40,803 bases of DNA from assembly GCA_002753275.1 (NCBI GenBank), contig PEAA01000004.1:1-40803 (forward strand), given 5' to 3'. This document shows positions 17,895 to 27,074 of this stretch, one piece after another. A program made the translations under genes and the position numbers. Under the pieces are notes generated by a model. It had not been told where the DNA came from. It worked only from the letters and a program-made list of their open reading frames with translations, and made no database searches. This stretch comes from Zetaproteobacteria bacterium. GTDB taxonomy: Bacteria; Pseudomonadota; Zetaproteobacteria; Mariprofundales; Mariprofundaceae. How positions within the stretch are numbered: the first letter of the stretch is position 1; each line of letters starts with the position of its first letter.

Positions 17895-19240
17895 AATCGA
17901 TCTCCAGGGCGGAGGGTGCTGCTGGTTTTTATCCGATTGGTTTTGGCAATGGCCACGGTGGTTGTTCCAAAACGCTGAGCAATTTTCCAAAGTGAATCGC
18001 CAGAACGCACTTCGTAATGGATTCGCCGGCTGGGGGCGATAAGAGGGTTGTCACTATGAATGTTTTTTGCAGATGTTGACATGGATCCTGTTAGTGGGAC
18101 GATGATTGGATGGCCGATGGTTAATATTTTTCCAAGCGAGGGGTTGAGTGATTTGAGTTGGGATGGGGTCGTTTGGTGTTGGCGGGCAATCCCCCATAAT
18201 GTATCCCCTGCTTGAATCGCGATCTTCTTGGTTGTTGCCATAGGTTTCAAGTTGTTGGCTAATGTTATCGCTTTTTCTTTAAGTGCAATAGGTACAACAA
18301 GTTCAATGGGCTGTTGTTTGACATAGACAGAATGGTTAAGTGAAGGGTTGAACAGGAAGAGCGCATTGGGTTCCATTTTTAGCGCGCGTTCCAAGGCAAT
18401 TAAGTCGATGGGGGCTTTGATGGTGATGGTTGTTGTTTCAATCGGGGTGGGGAAGGTGCGTTCTTGCATGTGCAGCAATGATGACAAACCAATGACCATG
18501 CGGACATAGTTCTTTGTGACCAAAGGCACAGGCATCTTCTCAATCCCTTGTGAGATATCCCATGGGCTCTGTTTTAAGCGCCGTTCAACGGCATTGGGAC
18601 CCAAATGGTAGGCTGCGATGGCCAGTGGCCAACTTTGGAAACGGTTGTTTAATGTGGTGAGGTAGGTGATTGCGGCGCGGGTACTCTCTTCGACATGACG
18701 ACGGCCATCACTCTCTTTGCGCTTCTCAATGCCAAGATGGGTCGCAGTTCCTGGCATGATTTGCCACAGTCCGGATGCACCCGCATAGGAGAATGCATAG
18801 GGGGAGTAAGCCGATTCTATCACAGGTACGGCCAGCAGATCGAGAGGCGCATGAAGCTCTGCGATGATCGGTGTGATGCGCGCTAAGACATAGGTTGAAC
18901 GGGCCGCGATTGTTGGCCAATATTTATCATCGTAAAGACGACGACTGATCTCTCGTACCTCTTCGCGTTCTGCAAGATCAAGATCGGCAATGAGTTCACC
19001 TTCGTCATCTGTTGTTGGTATCGCGGCTTGCTCGATGATACTTGCTGTTCTATCTGCTTCTGTGCCTCTCTCTTCGTTCATCGCAATCGAAACGGTAGGT
19101 TCATCAGAACCATTCTCAATCGTATCTGTTGCAGGGTTCGAGGGCTTGGCTTTGAGTTCATTCAAAGTCAATAAATGTTTTTCTGAACACGAAGCAAGAA
19201 AAGTGATGAGGCAAACAGAAAATGCCAATGTTCTGCTCAT
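17870..19240 (-). CDS. mltD: MltD-like lytic murein transglycosylase lipoprotein with two LysM domains
   Basis: A 456-aa protein with a lipoprotein signal (LAFSVCLITFLASC) and an acidic linker. The SLT-type transglycosylase domain has catalytic Glu142 in PVIESAYSPYAFS followed by ASGLWQIMPGTA. Two C-terminal LysM domains (about 340-383 and 408-452) begin QAGDTLWGIARQ and RSGDSLWKIAQR. This is the MltD architecture, an outer-membrane enzyme that cleaves peptidoglycan glycan strands to 1,6-anhydro ends. ATG 19240 is used because it begins the signal peptide. A TTG 12 codons earlier abuts the previous gene. The ribosome binding site is weak (GGAAAA). Confidence 0.92.
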   Translation of the reverse strand: MSRTLAFSVCLITFLASCSEKHLLTLNELKAKPSNPATDTIENGSDEPTVSIAMNEERGTEADRTASIIEQAAIPTTDDEGELIADLDLAEREEVREISRRLYDDKYWPTIAARSTYVLARITPIIAELHAPLDLLAVPVIESAYSPYAFSYAGASGLWQIMPGTATHLGIEKRKESDGRRHVEESTRAAITYLTTLNNRFQSWPLAIAAYHLGPNAVERRLKQSPWDISQGIEKMPVPLVTKNYVRMVIGLSSLLHMQERTFPTPIETTTITIKAPIDLIALERALKMEPNALFLFNPSLNHSVYVKQQPIELVVPIALKEKAITLANNLKPMATTKKIAIQAGDTLWGIARQHQTTPSQLKSLNPSLGKILTIGHPIIVPLTGSMSTSAKNIHSDNPLIAPSRRIHYEVRSGDSLWKIAQRFGTTTVAIAKTNRIKTSSTLRPGDRLWIVKHPG

Positions 19241-19276
19241 CGAATAGTTTTTTCCAAAAACGAAAAAGGGTTTCAA

Positions 19277-19750
19277 TTAAGAGTACGGTTTAACCAATAC
19301 AAAAAGTTGAACTTTTTGATTACATAGGATCATTGTTGAAATATGGCACTCATGGCGAGAAATAGGAATGAGTCGTCCTTCAATGACGATAGGAATACCC
19401 AAATCAGATCCTGCACCTTCATCAAGAAGATTACGCTTAATACGACCTGTAATGATGTTAATCATCTCACCCAACGCATCGGCGCGTAGATATTCATCAA
19501 GAAGATCCTCATCGCCGAGCAACAGCTGGCTCAAGAAGGTTGCCCCACTCATTTCAGTGGCGAGGCCCACATGCATTTGAAAATCATCGGCAAACATCTC
19601 AACCATTGCAATATGGCGATGTAAACTTTCATCATCACACGCTTCAAGTTGATAGTCTAAATTGGTGACTCCTCTAGCAAACTCATTGAGGACTTCCTGA
19701 AAAGCCGTTTGCAACATTTTAAGCCATTCGTCGGGATGTTTGTTTTTCAT
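19277..19750 (-). CDS. CheX-like chemotaxis phosphatase domain protein
   Basis: A 157-aa single-domain protein resembling CheX/CheC. The key helix DALGEMINIITGRIK has the ExxN pair (E95, N98) that in CheX, CheC and CheZ-like phosphatases attacks phospho-CheY. The C-terminal strand is hydrophobic (LFVLVKPYS). It starts 4 nt after the stop of a CheY-like regulator, which makes that protein the likely substrate. Only one clear ExxN helix is visible, as in CheX rather than CheC. No other chemotaxis genes are in the window. Confidence 0.75.
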   Translation of the reverse strand: MKNKHPDEWLKMLQTAFQEVLNEFARGVTNLDYQLEACDDESLHRHIAMVEMFADDFQMHVGLATEMSGATFLSQLLLGDEDLLDEYLRADALGEMINIITGRIKRNLLDEGAGSDLGIPIVIEGRLIPISRHECHISTMILCNQKVQLFVLVKPYS

Positions 19751-19754
19751 ACGG

Positions 19755-20105
19755 TTATAGCCCTAATGCGGTTTTGATATCATCAGGCGAGAAGGGTTTG
19801 CCAATCACAGCGGCAGCACCTGCTGAAATTCCAGTCTCTTTAATATCAGGTGTGGCAATGGAAGTAACCATGACAAAACGGGTGCTTTTACCTGATTCTC
19901 GAAGCGCTTTTAGAAACTCAATGCCAGACATTCGAGGCATGTTCCAGTCACAAAAAATACAGTCATAGTCCTGTGATGTCGCTTTCTGGAAGCCTTCAGA
20001 GCCATCTTCTGCTTCATCGATTTTATCCGGTTCAATGCCGGCAGCGCGTAATGATCGTTTCACAATCATCCGCATGGCTTTACTGTCATCAACAACTAAA
20101 ATCAT
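19755..20105 (-). CDS. CheY-like single-domain response regulator
   Basis: A 116-aa stand-alone receiver. Acidic residues D6 and D7, phospho-acceptor D53 in FCDWNMP, T81 and K103 in IGKPF are all present. The LxFCDWNMPxMSG pattern is close to chemotaxis CheY proteins. ATG 20105 has a strong GGGGGAGG 4 nt upstream. It is followed at once by a CheX-like phosphatase gene, so the two probably form a phosphorylation/dephosphorylation pair. The sensor kinase is not in the window. Confidence 0.9.
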   Translation of the reverse strand: MILVVDDSKAMRMIVKRSLRAAGIEPDKIDEAEDGSEGFQKATSQDYDCIFCDWNMPRMSGIEFLKALRESGKSTRFVMVTSIATPDIKETGISAGAAAVIGKPFSPDDIKTALGL

Positions 20106-20167
20106 TCTGCCTCCCCCATCTTATATGGTGCTTCGAAGTATTGCATGATCCCTTCTTCGAGTAAACG

Positions 20168-23100
20168 CTAATTCTCCTTAGCCAGCGGTTCAACCTCGCA
20201 CCAAATATCAAGCATGGGAAAGTATAACCCCATACGCACATGTTTTATCAGTGTTTTTTGTTGGATGAGTCGTCCATATCGATGCAGTTGAGGGGTGTGT
20301 CGTAATTTTTCATTGTCTAGAAATAGCGCAAGATTTCCCCCACTGTGCGAAGCCGTTTTATAGTCAATAATCCAAAATGTATCGCCATCGCGCCATGCAC
20401 GGTCGATGACCATGTGTGAAACAAAGCCGGTCGAGGTTGTCACCGTTAAAGGCCATTCGTTATAAATTTCATCATGGTTGTTGGAGAGTATCCATTGCGC
20501 GGTTTTACTTTGTCGGATGTTGTTTAACCCTGTATGACACCGTTTTAACGCTTGTTGGAGTTTTTCACCACTGAGTCCTTCGCGTTGAAGAATACGGAGC
20601 ATTAGCCTTGATAAATGTTGCTCCGTTGGCGGCGATCGATGGGGGGAAATTTCTCCGAGGTGCTGGAGTACACGGTGAAGTGCAATGCCAATGGGGGCTG
20701 CACTTATTCCTGCCCAGCCATAATCTGCTTTGGTGTTTTCTTGCAAACTGCTCGCTTCATCTTGCTCTGGGTGGGTCTCAATATGCGTTTTGCTCCAGCG
20801 GCTCTGTGGGGTTTGAGGATAGGTTCCAATATGCTGTAAGGGTTGATTGGGATGAATGGTTGTTGTGACTGTTTCATTATCAAAGGGCTCCACTTGCGCA
20901 CCGAAGCCCAATTGATCCGCTGGCCAGACGGTTGCGAAAAGAGAACCTTTCGGGGCTTCCCCTATCGACTTTTCTGATGCTGAAAGATGGCCGAAGAGGT
21001 GCAACTCCCGCTCTGCACGGGTACATGCGACATAGAGAAGACGCGCATTTTCATGGTCGTTTTTCTCTTTTTCAAGGTTGCTTATGAATTGGTAAATTGG
21101 CTCTTTTGTCCTTGTGGGAGGTTTGGCCGAGATCAACCACGCGGGTGAATCATGGAGGGCGACTTCGCTGTGAATGATCAGTGGCGAATCAGCACCGCGT
21201 GTTTTTTTACCCAAGCTTGGCAGAATCACGGTATCCCATTGTAATCCTTTAGATGCATGCATGGTTAGCAACTCAAGTTGTTGACTCTGTGGATGATTTT
21301 GTGGTGCTGCATAAAGTGATTCAAGGCGTTGATTGAGATTTTCAATCGTCGCGATGCCTTGTTGTTCAAGGGTTGATAACAGTTGAAAGAACTGTGCACA
21401 ATTTTCTAGGGCGATTGCATCGTAGAGTTGCGGTGAACCAAGACGGTGCCACGCTGTTTTTACGCTATTGATGAGAGATGTTTTTCCATAACTCTCGACA
21501 GAGGGTTGCATGGCATGGATAAAATGGCGACAGCGCTGCTGATGCTCAGCCATTAACCGTGGGTAATAGATTTGAATATGTCTCCAGGTCGGGAGTTCAC
21601 GCCCCATCATCAATTGCGCTATGGCGTGTGTATCGAGGCCACATGCGCGGTCGTGCAAAAGTGATAGCCAAGCCAGATGGTCACCTGGATTGAGCAGTGC
21701 ATGCGTTAGGGCCTGTAGATGGAGAATTTCAGGCTGAGCGTTCAGTTTAAGAATATCAATGGCTTTGTATGGGATGTTTTCGTGATTTAAGCGATGAATT
21801 AGGGGCGTTAGGTGTGTGCGACTACGCGCCAAAACCCCGATGCGTCTTTGTTGAGCCAATGCAGGTCGAATAATGGTGAGCATTGCGTTGACCTCAGCTT
21901 GTTCATTCCAATCCGGTTGCCAGTGAATTGACACACCACCGCTTAAATCGTTGCGAGGGGCTTCGGCTTTTGCGCATGAAATTGCCCCTGTAATGGCATC
22001 ATCGTGGTTGGGGAAAATGGTGGAAAAGGCGTGGTTGACCCAATCGACAATGGCAGGGCAAGAGCGAAAGTTTTGTGTAAGCCGCAAGGTTTCAACTTCA
22101 GGGAATGCAAGTTCATGCTGGGCAGCACGAATGAATAATCCAACATCGGCCTTACGAAATCGATAGATCGATTGCATGGGATCACCCACCAAAAAGAGCG
22201 ATTTTCCACAGTCAGGTGTCCACCCTTCGGTTAAGGCCTGTAGAAGTTCGATTTGTAGCAGTGAGGTATCTTGAAATTCATCGACCAAGATATGTTTGAT
22301 TTGATAATCGAGGCATTGTTGCAATTCGGTTGGATGATGCCCCATGGCACCAAGACTTTTGGCAGCTGCTAAAGCGATCTGGGTAAAATCCATGCTGTTT
22401 TCAGTGGAAAAAATATCCATCAGTTGTTGATGGGCGCGTGGAAGGATCTCGAAAAGCGCTGTTAAAATTTTCCATTGGGAATCATCCATCAACGATTGCG
22501 TGGGCAGTTTTTGAATCGCTTGCAGTGCCGTGTTTGCAACGGTATCGCGTGATAGATCATTGAGTAGTTGTTGAAACTGGCGTTTTTCCTCGATTGCGGT
22601 TGTGGGGAATCCAATTGTTTTGTTCACCCCTTTAGCGGTGCGAATGGTACCTGATTGGGTGAGTAAAAAATGACTAATTGCATGCCAATGTTGTAGTTCT
22701 AAAGGGTCTGGGTTGGGCCAATAATGCCAGTTAGCTTGTTCACAAAGCTGCCGTTGTGCGGCTGAAAATTGCATCAATGCGGGGAGTGAATGTTTCACCA
22801 TGACCGGAATTTGCTGATTAATTTGGGTGAGTTTTTCGACAATAAGCTGTTGGAGTGTTGATTGAATGGTTTGGCGCAGAAGATCAAGGTTGCGACTATA
22901 TTTTAATATCAAATTCAACCACTGTTCTCGGCAAGCGAGCATGTTGGTCAATAGATCTTTACATATAGACATTTGATGGTCGAGATGGAGCAAGAGGGTC
23001 TTTGCTGCTGGATCATGATGTTGGATTAGTATTTGCAAACAGCGTTCAGCCGCTTGTTCATAGAGCGAATTGGCATCATCACTGGGCGATGGGGGCTGCC

Positions 23101-23503
23101 CTATCCCGGAAGTGAATGGCGATTGGGCAACAATATTGTGACAAAAACCATCGAGTGTTAGCAGTCGCAAACGGGAACGGTTTTCAAGCAATCCCCAACC
23201 GCGTTCTTGATCACGAAGGAGAACCTTCTCGGAGAGTTGGCGATTCTCTTGTTCATGGAGTTTGAGTGGTTGACATGGTGGGCGTTGTGCATTGAGTAGT
23301 GATTGGATGACGCGATGGCGCATCTCTGCTGCGGCTTTTTTGGTAAAAGTGAGGGCAAGAATCTCTTCCGGTTCATCAACGAGGGTCAATAGTGTGAGGA
23401 TTCTGCGTGTTAACAGTTCAGTTTTTCCCGAGCCTGCAGGTGCCTGGACCAAAAAAGAGCCGTGGGGTTGGCAGACGCGCTGTCGAATTGTTTGATCACT
23501 CAT
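20168..23503 (-). CDS. addA: AddA-type UvrD-like helicase/nuclease
   Basis: A 1111-aa SF1 helicase with C-terminal PD-(D/E)XK nuclease, the AddA/RecB architecture. Walker A is at residues 21-28 (APAGSGKT), motif Ia at LTFTKKAAAEMRHR, Walker B at ILVDEFQDTSLLQ, and the helicase motif LTMHASKGLQWDTV near residue 740. The nuclease motif is WIIDYKT near the end. With AddB it would process double-strand breaks for RecA loading. Its start overlaps the 3' end of the preceding nuclease gene by 8 nt, so the two subunits are coupled. RecB is excluded as the best name because the partner is AddB-like and no RecC or RecD gene is present. Confidence 0.9.
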   Translation of the reverse strand: MSDQTIRQRVCQPHGSFLVQAPAGSGKTELLTRRILTLLTLVDEPEEILALTFTKKAAAEMRHRVIQSLLNAQRPPCQPLKLHEQENRQLSEKVLLRDQERGWGLLENRSRLRLLTLDGFCHNIVAQSPFTSGIGQPPSPSDDANSLYEQAAERCLQILIQHHDPAAKTLLLHLDHQMSICKDLLTNMLACREQWLNLILKYSRNLDLLRQTIQSTLQQLIVEKLTQINQQIPVMVKHSLPALMQFSAAQRQLCEQANWHYWPNPDPLELQHWHAISHFLLTQSGTIRTAKGVNKTIGFPTTAIEEKRQFQQLLNDLSRDTVANTALQAIQKLPTQSLMDDSQWKILTALFEILPRAHQQLMDIFSTENSMDFTQIALAAAKSLGAMGHHPTELQQCLDYQIKHILVDEFQDTSLLQIELLQALTEGWTPDCGKSLFLVGDPMQSIYRFRKADVGLFIRAAQHELAFPEVETLRLTQNFRSCPAIVDWVNHAFSTIFPNHDDAITGAISCAKAEAPRNDLSGGVSIHWQPDWNEQAEVNAMLTIIRPALAQQRRIGVLARSRTHLTPLIHRLNHENIPYKAIDILKLNAQPEILHLQALTHALLNPGDHLAWLSLLHDRACGLDTHAIAQLMMGRELPTWRHIQIYYPRLMAEHQQRCRHFIHAMQPSVESYGKTSLINSVKTAWHRLGSPQLYDAIALENCAQFFQLLSTLEQQGIATIENLNQRLESLYAAPQNHPQSQQLELLTMHASKGLQWDTVILPSLGKKTRGADSPLIIHSEVALHDSPAWLISAKPPTRTKEPIYQFISNLEKEKNDHENARLLYVACTRAERELHLFGHLSASEKSIGEAPKGSLFATVWPADQLGFGAQVEPFDNETVTTTIHPNQPLQHIGTYPQTPQSRWSKTHIETHPEQDEASSLQENTKADYGWAGISAAPIGIALHRVLQHLGEISPHRSPPTEQHLSRLMLRILQREGLSGEKLQQALKRCHTGLNNIRQSKTAQWILSNNHDEIYNEWPLTVTTSTGFVSHMVIDRAWRDGDTFWIIDYKTASHSGGNLALFLDNEKLRHTPQLHRYGRLIQQKTLIKHVRMGLYFPMLDIWCEVEPLAKEN

Positions 23504-26303
23504 CGGTTCTCTCGCTTAGGTTGTTATCGGAAGTTGTATGATCGTTGAACCCCATCTCTTGAATGCGGCAAAGTGCATCAAGCCCACACTGCTCACATGC
23601 GCCTGGCATGGGATTAACATCGCAAACGCCCTCCAAAATTTCCAACGCCAGCTCTGAAAGTTGCGTTTGCCACATCGCTTTTAATTCATCCCATGATTGC
23701 GGAAGTTCCCCTTTGGCTTGGTAGGTGTCGATGCCGGCAATGGAAAGATCTTCATACGCCAACCCTTCCAAACCCATTTCGCCACTGCGAATACGGGCAT
23801 AGGCGATGGCATGCACGGGGGTATTGTTGTTGATTTGTGCGGAGTGGCCCCAATATTCACTCATAGCATAAAGGGGGAGCTGCGGATCTTTGAGACGGTC
23901 GCCCAGCCAGTTTTTGCTGCTATTTTTTTTTCCGGTTTTGTAATCGATAATGATGATATTGCCCATGCTATCTTGATCGATACGGTCAATGATCATCGTC
24001 ATGGGCACAAGACCTCTTTCGGTTGGAATGGTGAGTGTCCACTCCGATTCCAATGCCTTGATTTGAAAAGGAGGGCGGTTGATCTCATAAGGGATCCAAT
24101 CAAGTATGACTTGTTGTAATCGCTCGGTTTCGATGGCTTGAAGTTCGGATTGTAATGGAAATTTTAGTTGTGAGAAGGCGTAGACAATGGCTTGTTGAAT
24201 GGTCTTTTGAAGAAGAGACTCCTCTTGCATTTGTGCAATTAATTGGGCTTGTGTGCCCAGTTGTTGCCAGAAATGGAACATGGCAAGGTGAAGGATGCTC
24301 CCTTTTTGTCGTGGTAAAATGCCAGCTTCTGTTATTTCAAGTGGTTGACATTGCAGCTGTCCATAAGCAAAGCCTTTGAAGGGGCACAGGGCTTGATGAC
24401 GCAGGAGGTAGGTTCCCCCTTTGAGGATTCCATTCAATAATTGAGGAGAAGGGGGTGTTGCTGTAAATGGAACCAGTTGCGTTGAGGGTGGTAAGAGCTG
24501 TTCACTCGGGTCTACTGCTTTTGCGCTTTTTTCATGATCATGATTGCTTGAATCAACGAACGGTAAAAAACTGCTTGGAAGTAACGCCAAGCCATTGTCA
24601 AAGTGACAAAATGAGTACAACACGCTTGGCGCAATCGCATGTGTTTGCTGCCAAAACCGTTGCGATTGCTTGATGGTGAAATCGCGTTCCGCTGATGCTA
24701 CTTGATGCTGGCGGAGTAGGGCATTGGGCAGAAGCGGGTGATTGTGCTTTTTGGCAGGGAAATTTCGATCATCCATTTGCGTGATAAAAGCGTAATCAAA
24801 ACGCATGCCAAGCCCCTCTTCAAGTGGCATGACGCGAATGTTTGGATAGAGCCGCTGCATGTAGCGTACGGGTGAGGCGCAACACCGTTTTAGTGCTTGT
24901 AGAGCTTGGCTAAACGAGAGTTCTTTTTGCAAATGATCAAGTTCGGCCAATTTTGCCAACGCATCGAGAAACTGGTTGTAGATGTCAATACTCTCATCAT
25001 CGTCAAAAGCAAGCGTGGGTACCCCCATGCGCTGCAAGTTTTGTTGAATCTCTTTTGCCCAATCCGAGGCTGGGCGAGGGGATCGTTCCCACCGTTTGAG
25101 CGTGTTGAGTATGCGGAGCAACTGGGGCATTTTATCTGCCATACCTGGCATGGTTTGAAGCGATTGAATGTTGAATTGGTAGCGGTTCTGTTTCCGCAGG
25201 CGTTGATCCAATGCGATGCGTTCTTGTTGTTCGTTGGCATCGCCTTGCAGATAGGGAGCCATCAAAAGGGTGAATAGCCTTTTTTGCTGTATCACGGGGT
25301 TTTGGATAAGCTCAAACAGGGACCAGAGCTGTTGGATCAAAGGCTCTTCGATTAAGGTTTGACCATGAATGCTGACCTGAGGGTGGTGTTGAAATTCGGG
25401 TAAGAAAATATGATCAGGGTTGCAGTGCAGATGAATTTTTTGGGCGTAGCTACGCATGCGTTGTTGATCACGATCGGCACATAGTACGGCAATGTTTGCA
25501 TGGGGATGATGGCGTATGATCGCTGCAATCTTCTTGGCAATGGCGCTTGTTTCACTGGCTTGGTCATGGAATTGCTCAATTTTCCGTGCGGTGTTGTTGA
25601 TGTGTTCGCGGTAGCTCACAAGCACGATTCCTGCGGCATATAATTTTTTTAAAAGTTGTTGATGCTTGGGGGGCAGATATTCGATTTGGTCGATAACCAG
25701 TGTGTCGTATTTCATTTTGACCATTGTAACCATCGATGCACTCTCCAGCAGGGCATCGACAAGGTGCGCAGCCAATGTTCGTTTGCAGCTGAGGGGTTGG
25801 CGGGGAGGAAATTGTTGCTGCACTGGTGTGAGCCAGCGAAGGAGAGCCGCGCAGCCATCATGTTGTTGGTGCGATGCAAGTTCGGAGGGCGGAATCTCAT
25901 AATCGACGATCATCTGGTAGGCGGAGAGCGCTTGATTGGCCAATTGTGAGATGGCCGCAGGAGTAAATTCAATGTTGTTCTGTCGAAGATCATGCTCGAT
26001 AATCTCAAGCCATAAGTAGTGCTCTTGCAGTGGAGTTAACGGGGTCGGGATCTCCAAGCAAGAGAGCACTATTTCTTGGATCCATGTTTGCCAGTCGGTA
26101 ACATGGGGTGTTTCACAGACATGATTGCGTGATGCATTGCTGGTTTCTCGTGCTCTTTTTTCAAGTGCAATTCGTCGTTTCCAATCGTTGGCCAATGCTG
26201 TGGTTTGGGTGATAAGCAGTGTTTCTTCGGTCAATTGATGGATTAACTGTGCTTCATCAATCCACTGGATGGGAAACAGTATCAAAGGGTCGGTAGCGCG
26301 CAC
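23496..26303 (-). CDS. addB: AddB-type nuclease subunit with Fe-S cluster motif
   Basis: A 935-aa protein with a degenerate helicase-like N-terminal half and a C-terminal PD-(D/E)XK nuclease (IIIIDYKTGK). Four cysteines fit the iron-staple seen in AddB-type nucleases: one in ALCPFKGFAYG before the nuclease, and CEQCGLDALC (C-x2-C-x5-C) at the end. The N-terminus lacks a normal Walker A loop, as in proteobacterial AddB. The start is a GTG that shares one base with the previous stop (TAGTG). It is followed by addA with an 8-nt overlap. Identification is by architecture and context; the sequence of AddB proteins is poorly conserved. Confidence 0.85.
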   Translation of the reverse strand: MRATDPLILFPIQWIDEAQLIHQLTEETLLITQTTALANDWKRRIALEKRARETSNASRNHVCETPHVTDWQTWIQEIVLSCLEIPTPLTPLQEHYLWLEIIEHDLRQNNIEFTPAAISQLANQALSAYQMIVDYEIPPSELASHQQHDGCAALLRWLTPVQQQFPPRQPLSCKRTLAAHLVDALLESASMVTMVKMKYDTLVIDQIEYLPPKHQQLLKKLYAAGIVLVSYREHINNTARKIEQFHDQASETSAIAKKIAAIIRHHPHANIAVLCADRDQQRMRSYAQKIHLHCNPDHIFLPEFQHHPQVSIHGQTLIEEPLIQQLWSLFELIQNPVIQQKRLFTLLMAPYLQGDANEQQERIALDQRLRKQNRYQFNIQSLQTMPGMADKMPQLLRILNTLKRWERSPRPASDWAKEIQQNLQRMGVPTLAFDDDESIDIYNQFLDALAKLAELDHLQKELSFSQALQALKRCCASPVRYMQRLYPNIRVMPLEEGLGMRFDYAFITQMDDRNFPAKKHNHPLLPNALLRQHQVASAERDFTIKQSQRFWQQTHAIAPSVLYSFCHFDNGLALLPSSFLPFVDSSNHDHEKSAKAVDPSEQLLPPSTQLVPFTATPPSPQLLNGILKGGTYLLRHQALCPFKGFAYGQLQCQPLEITEAGILPRQKGSILHLAMFHFWQQLGTQAQLIAQMQEESLLQKTIQQAIVYAFSQLKFPLQSELQAIETERLQQVILDWIPYEINRPPFQIKALESEWTLTIPTERGLVPMTMIIDRIDQDSMGNIIIIDYKTGKKNSSKNWLGDRLKDPQLPLYAMSEYWGHSAQINNNTPVHAIAYARIRSGEMGLEGLAYEDLSIAGIDTYQAKGELPQSWDELKAMWQTQLSELALEILEGVCDVNPMPGACEQCGLDALCRIQEMGFNDHTTSDNNLSERTDE

Positions 26304-26626
26304 TATTTTGCCTTGGGAATGTAGTATCCTGGAACGATTTTTCCTTCGCTGTTCATCTGTGCGGGGACATAGGTGCGACCATTTTCATCAGGGCTTGAGA
26401 CTTGATGCCAAGAAAGATACGCAAAGATAAGGCCAATGGTAATGGCCAATGCGATGAACTTTGGCGATGGAGCCCCGTGTTCAGAAGGGGTGATGTCGAT
26501 GATTTCAACGCCATTGGCGCGTTGTTGGCGGCGGTGTTGCAGAATGTAAAAGGCATTGCGCAAGATAAATATCAGCAGTGTAGGGCCAAAAAAGAAGAGT
26601 AGGCTAAGAAAAAAGTTGCGAATCAT
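26303..26626 (-). CDS. Small two-helix membrane protein of unknown function
   Basis: A 107-aa protein not recognised with certainty. A hydrophobic segment at residues 3-27 (FFLSLLFFFGPTLLIFILRN) is followed by a short basic loop (HRRQQRAN), then a second hydrophobic segment at about 56-72, and a polar C-terminal tail. It loosely resembles DUF6111-type small membrane proteins. It is tightly packed between a DUF1841 gene (ATGA overlap) and addB (one shared base), so it is surely expressed with them. No function can be given. Confidence 0.75.
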   Translation of the reverse strand: MIRNFFLSLLFFFGPTLLIFILRNAFYILQHRRQQRANGVEIIDITPSEHGAPSPKFIALAITIGLIFAYLSWHQVSSPDENGRTYVPAQMNSEGKIVPGYYIPKAK

Positions 26627-27072
26627 GGTTGGATGATTGCCTTGATCTCTTGAATGTATGCCAGCGGATCAATTTCACGCCCTTCTCTTTGGGAGCGATA
26701 AATGGTTTCAGCCAAGATCTCTAGTAGAACATGAAGGGCATCATGGCGCTCGCGCCCTTTCTGGGCAATTAAATATTCGAGAGCTTTGGCGACCTCAATG
26801 GGCTGTTTGCTGGCTGCCTGCTCTTCAAGGGTTAAGTGCAGCGAGAGGTGCAAGTAAGGATTCATACCATCATTGGCTTGAAAGTCTCGATCTAAAAAAG
26901 ATTCGAGGTCATTAAAAAAATGATGGTATTCAGGGTGCATGCGAATGACCCGGGCAATGCGAACTTCAAGTGCGGACATCGGAAGATCAGCCAACGCCTT
27001 TTGCCACGCATCCCAAAATATTTTGCGATGAGCATGCAAGGTCTCGCGATTAGGTTTTGGCTGTTCGACCAT
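26623..27072 (-). CDS. DUF1841 family protein
   Basis: A 149-aa soluble protein with the DUF1841 pattern: the N-terminal FWDAWQKALADLPMSALEVRIARVI, then MNPYLHLSLHLTLEEQ, and RERHDALHVLLEILAETIYRSQREG. The His-rich conserved segments may bind metal, but no biochemical role is established. It lies 2 nt after a DUF4438 gene and shares an ATGA overlap with the following small membrane-protein gene. Confidence 0.85.
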   Translation of the reverse strand: MVEQPKPNRETLHAHRKIFWDAWQKALADLPMSALEVRIARVIRMHPEYHHFFNDLESFLDRDFQANDGMNPYLHLSLHLTLEEQAASKQPIEVAKALEYLIAQKGRERHDALHVLLEILAETIYRSQREGREIDPLAYIQEIKAIIQP

Positions 27073-27074
27073 GT

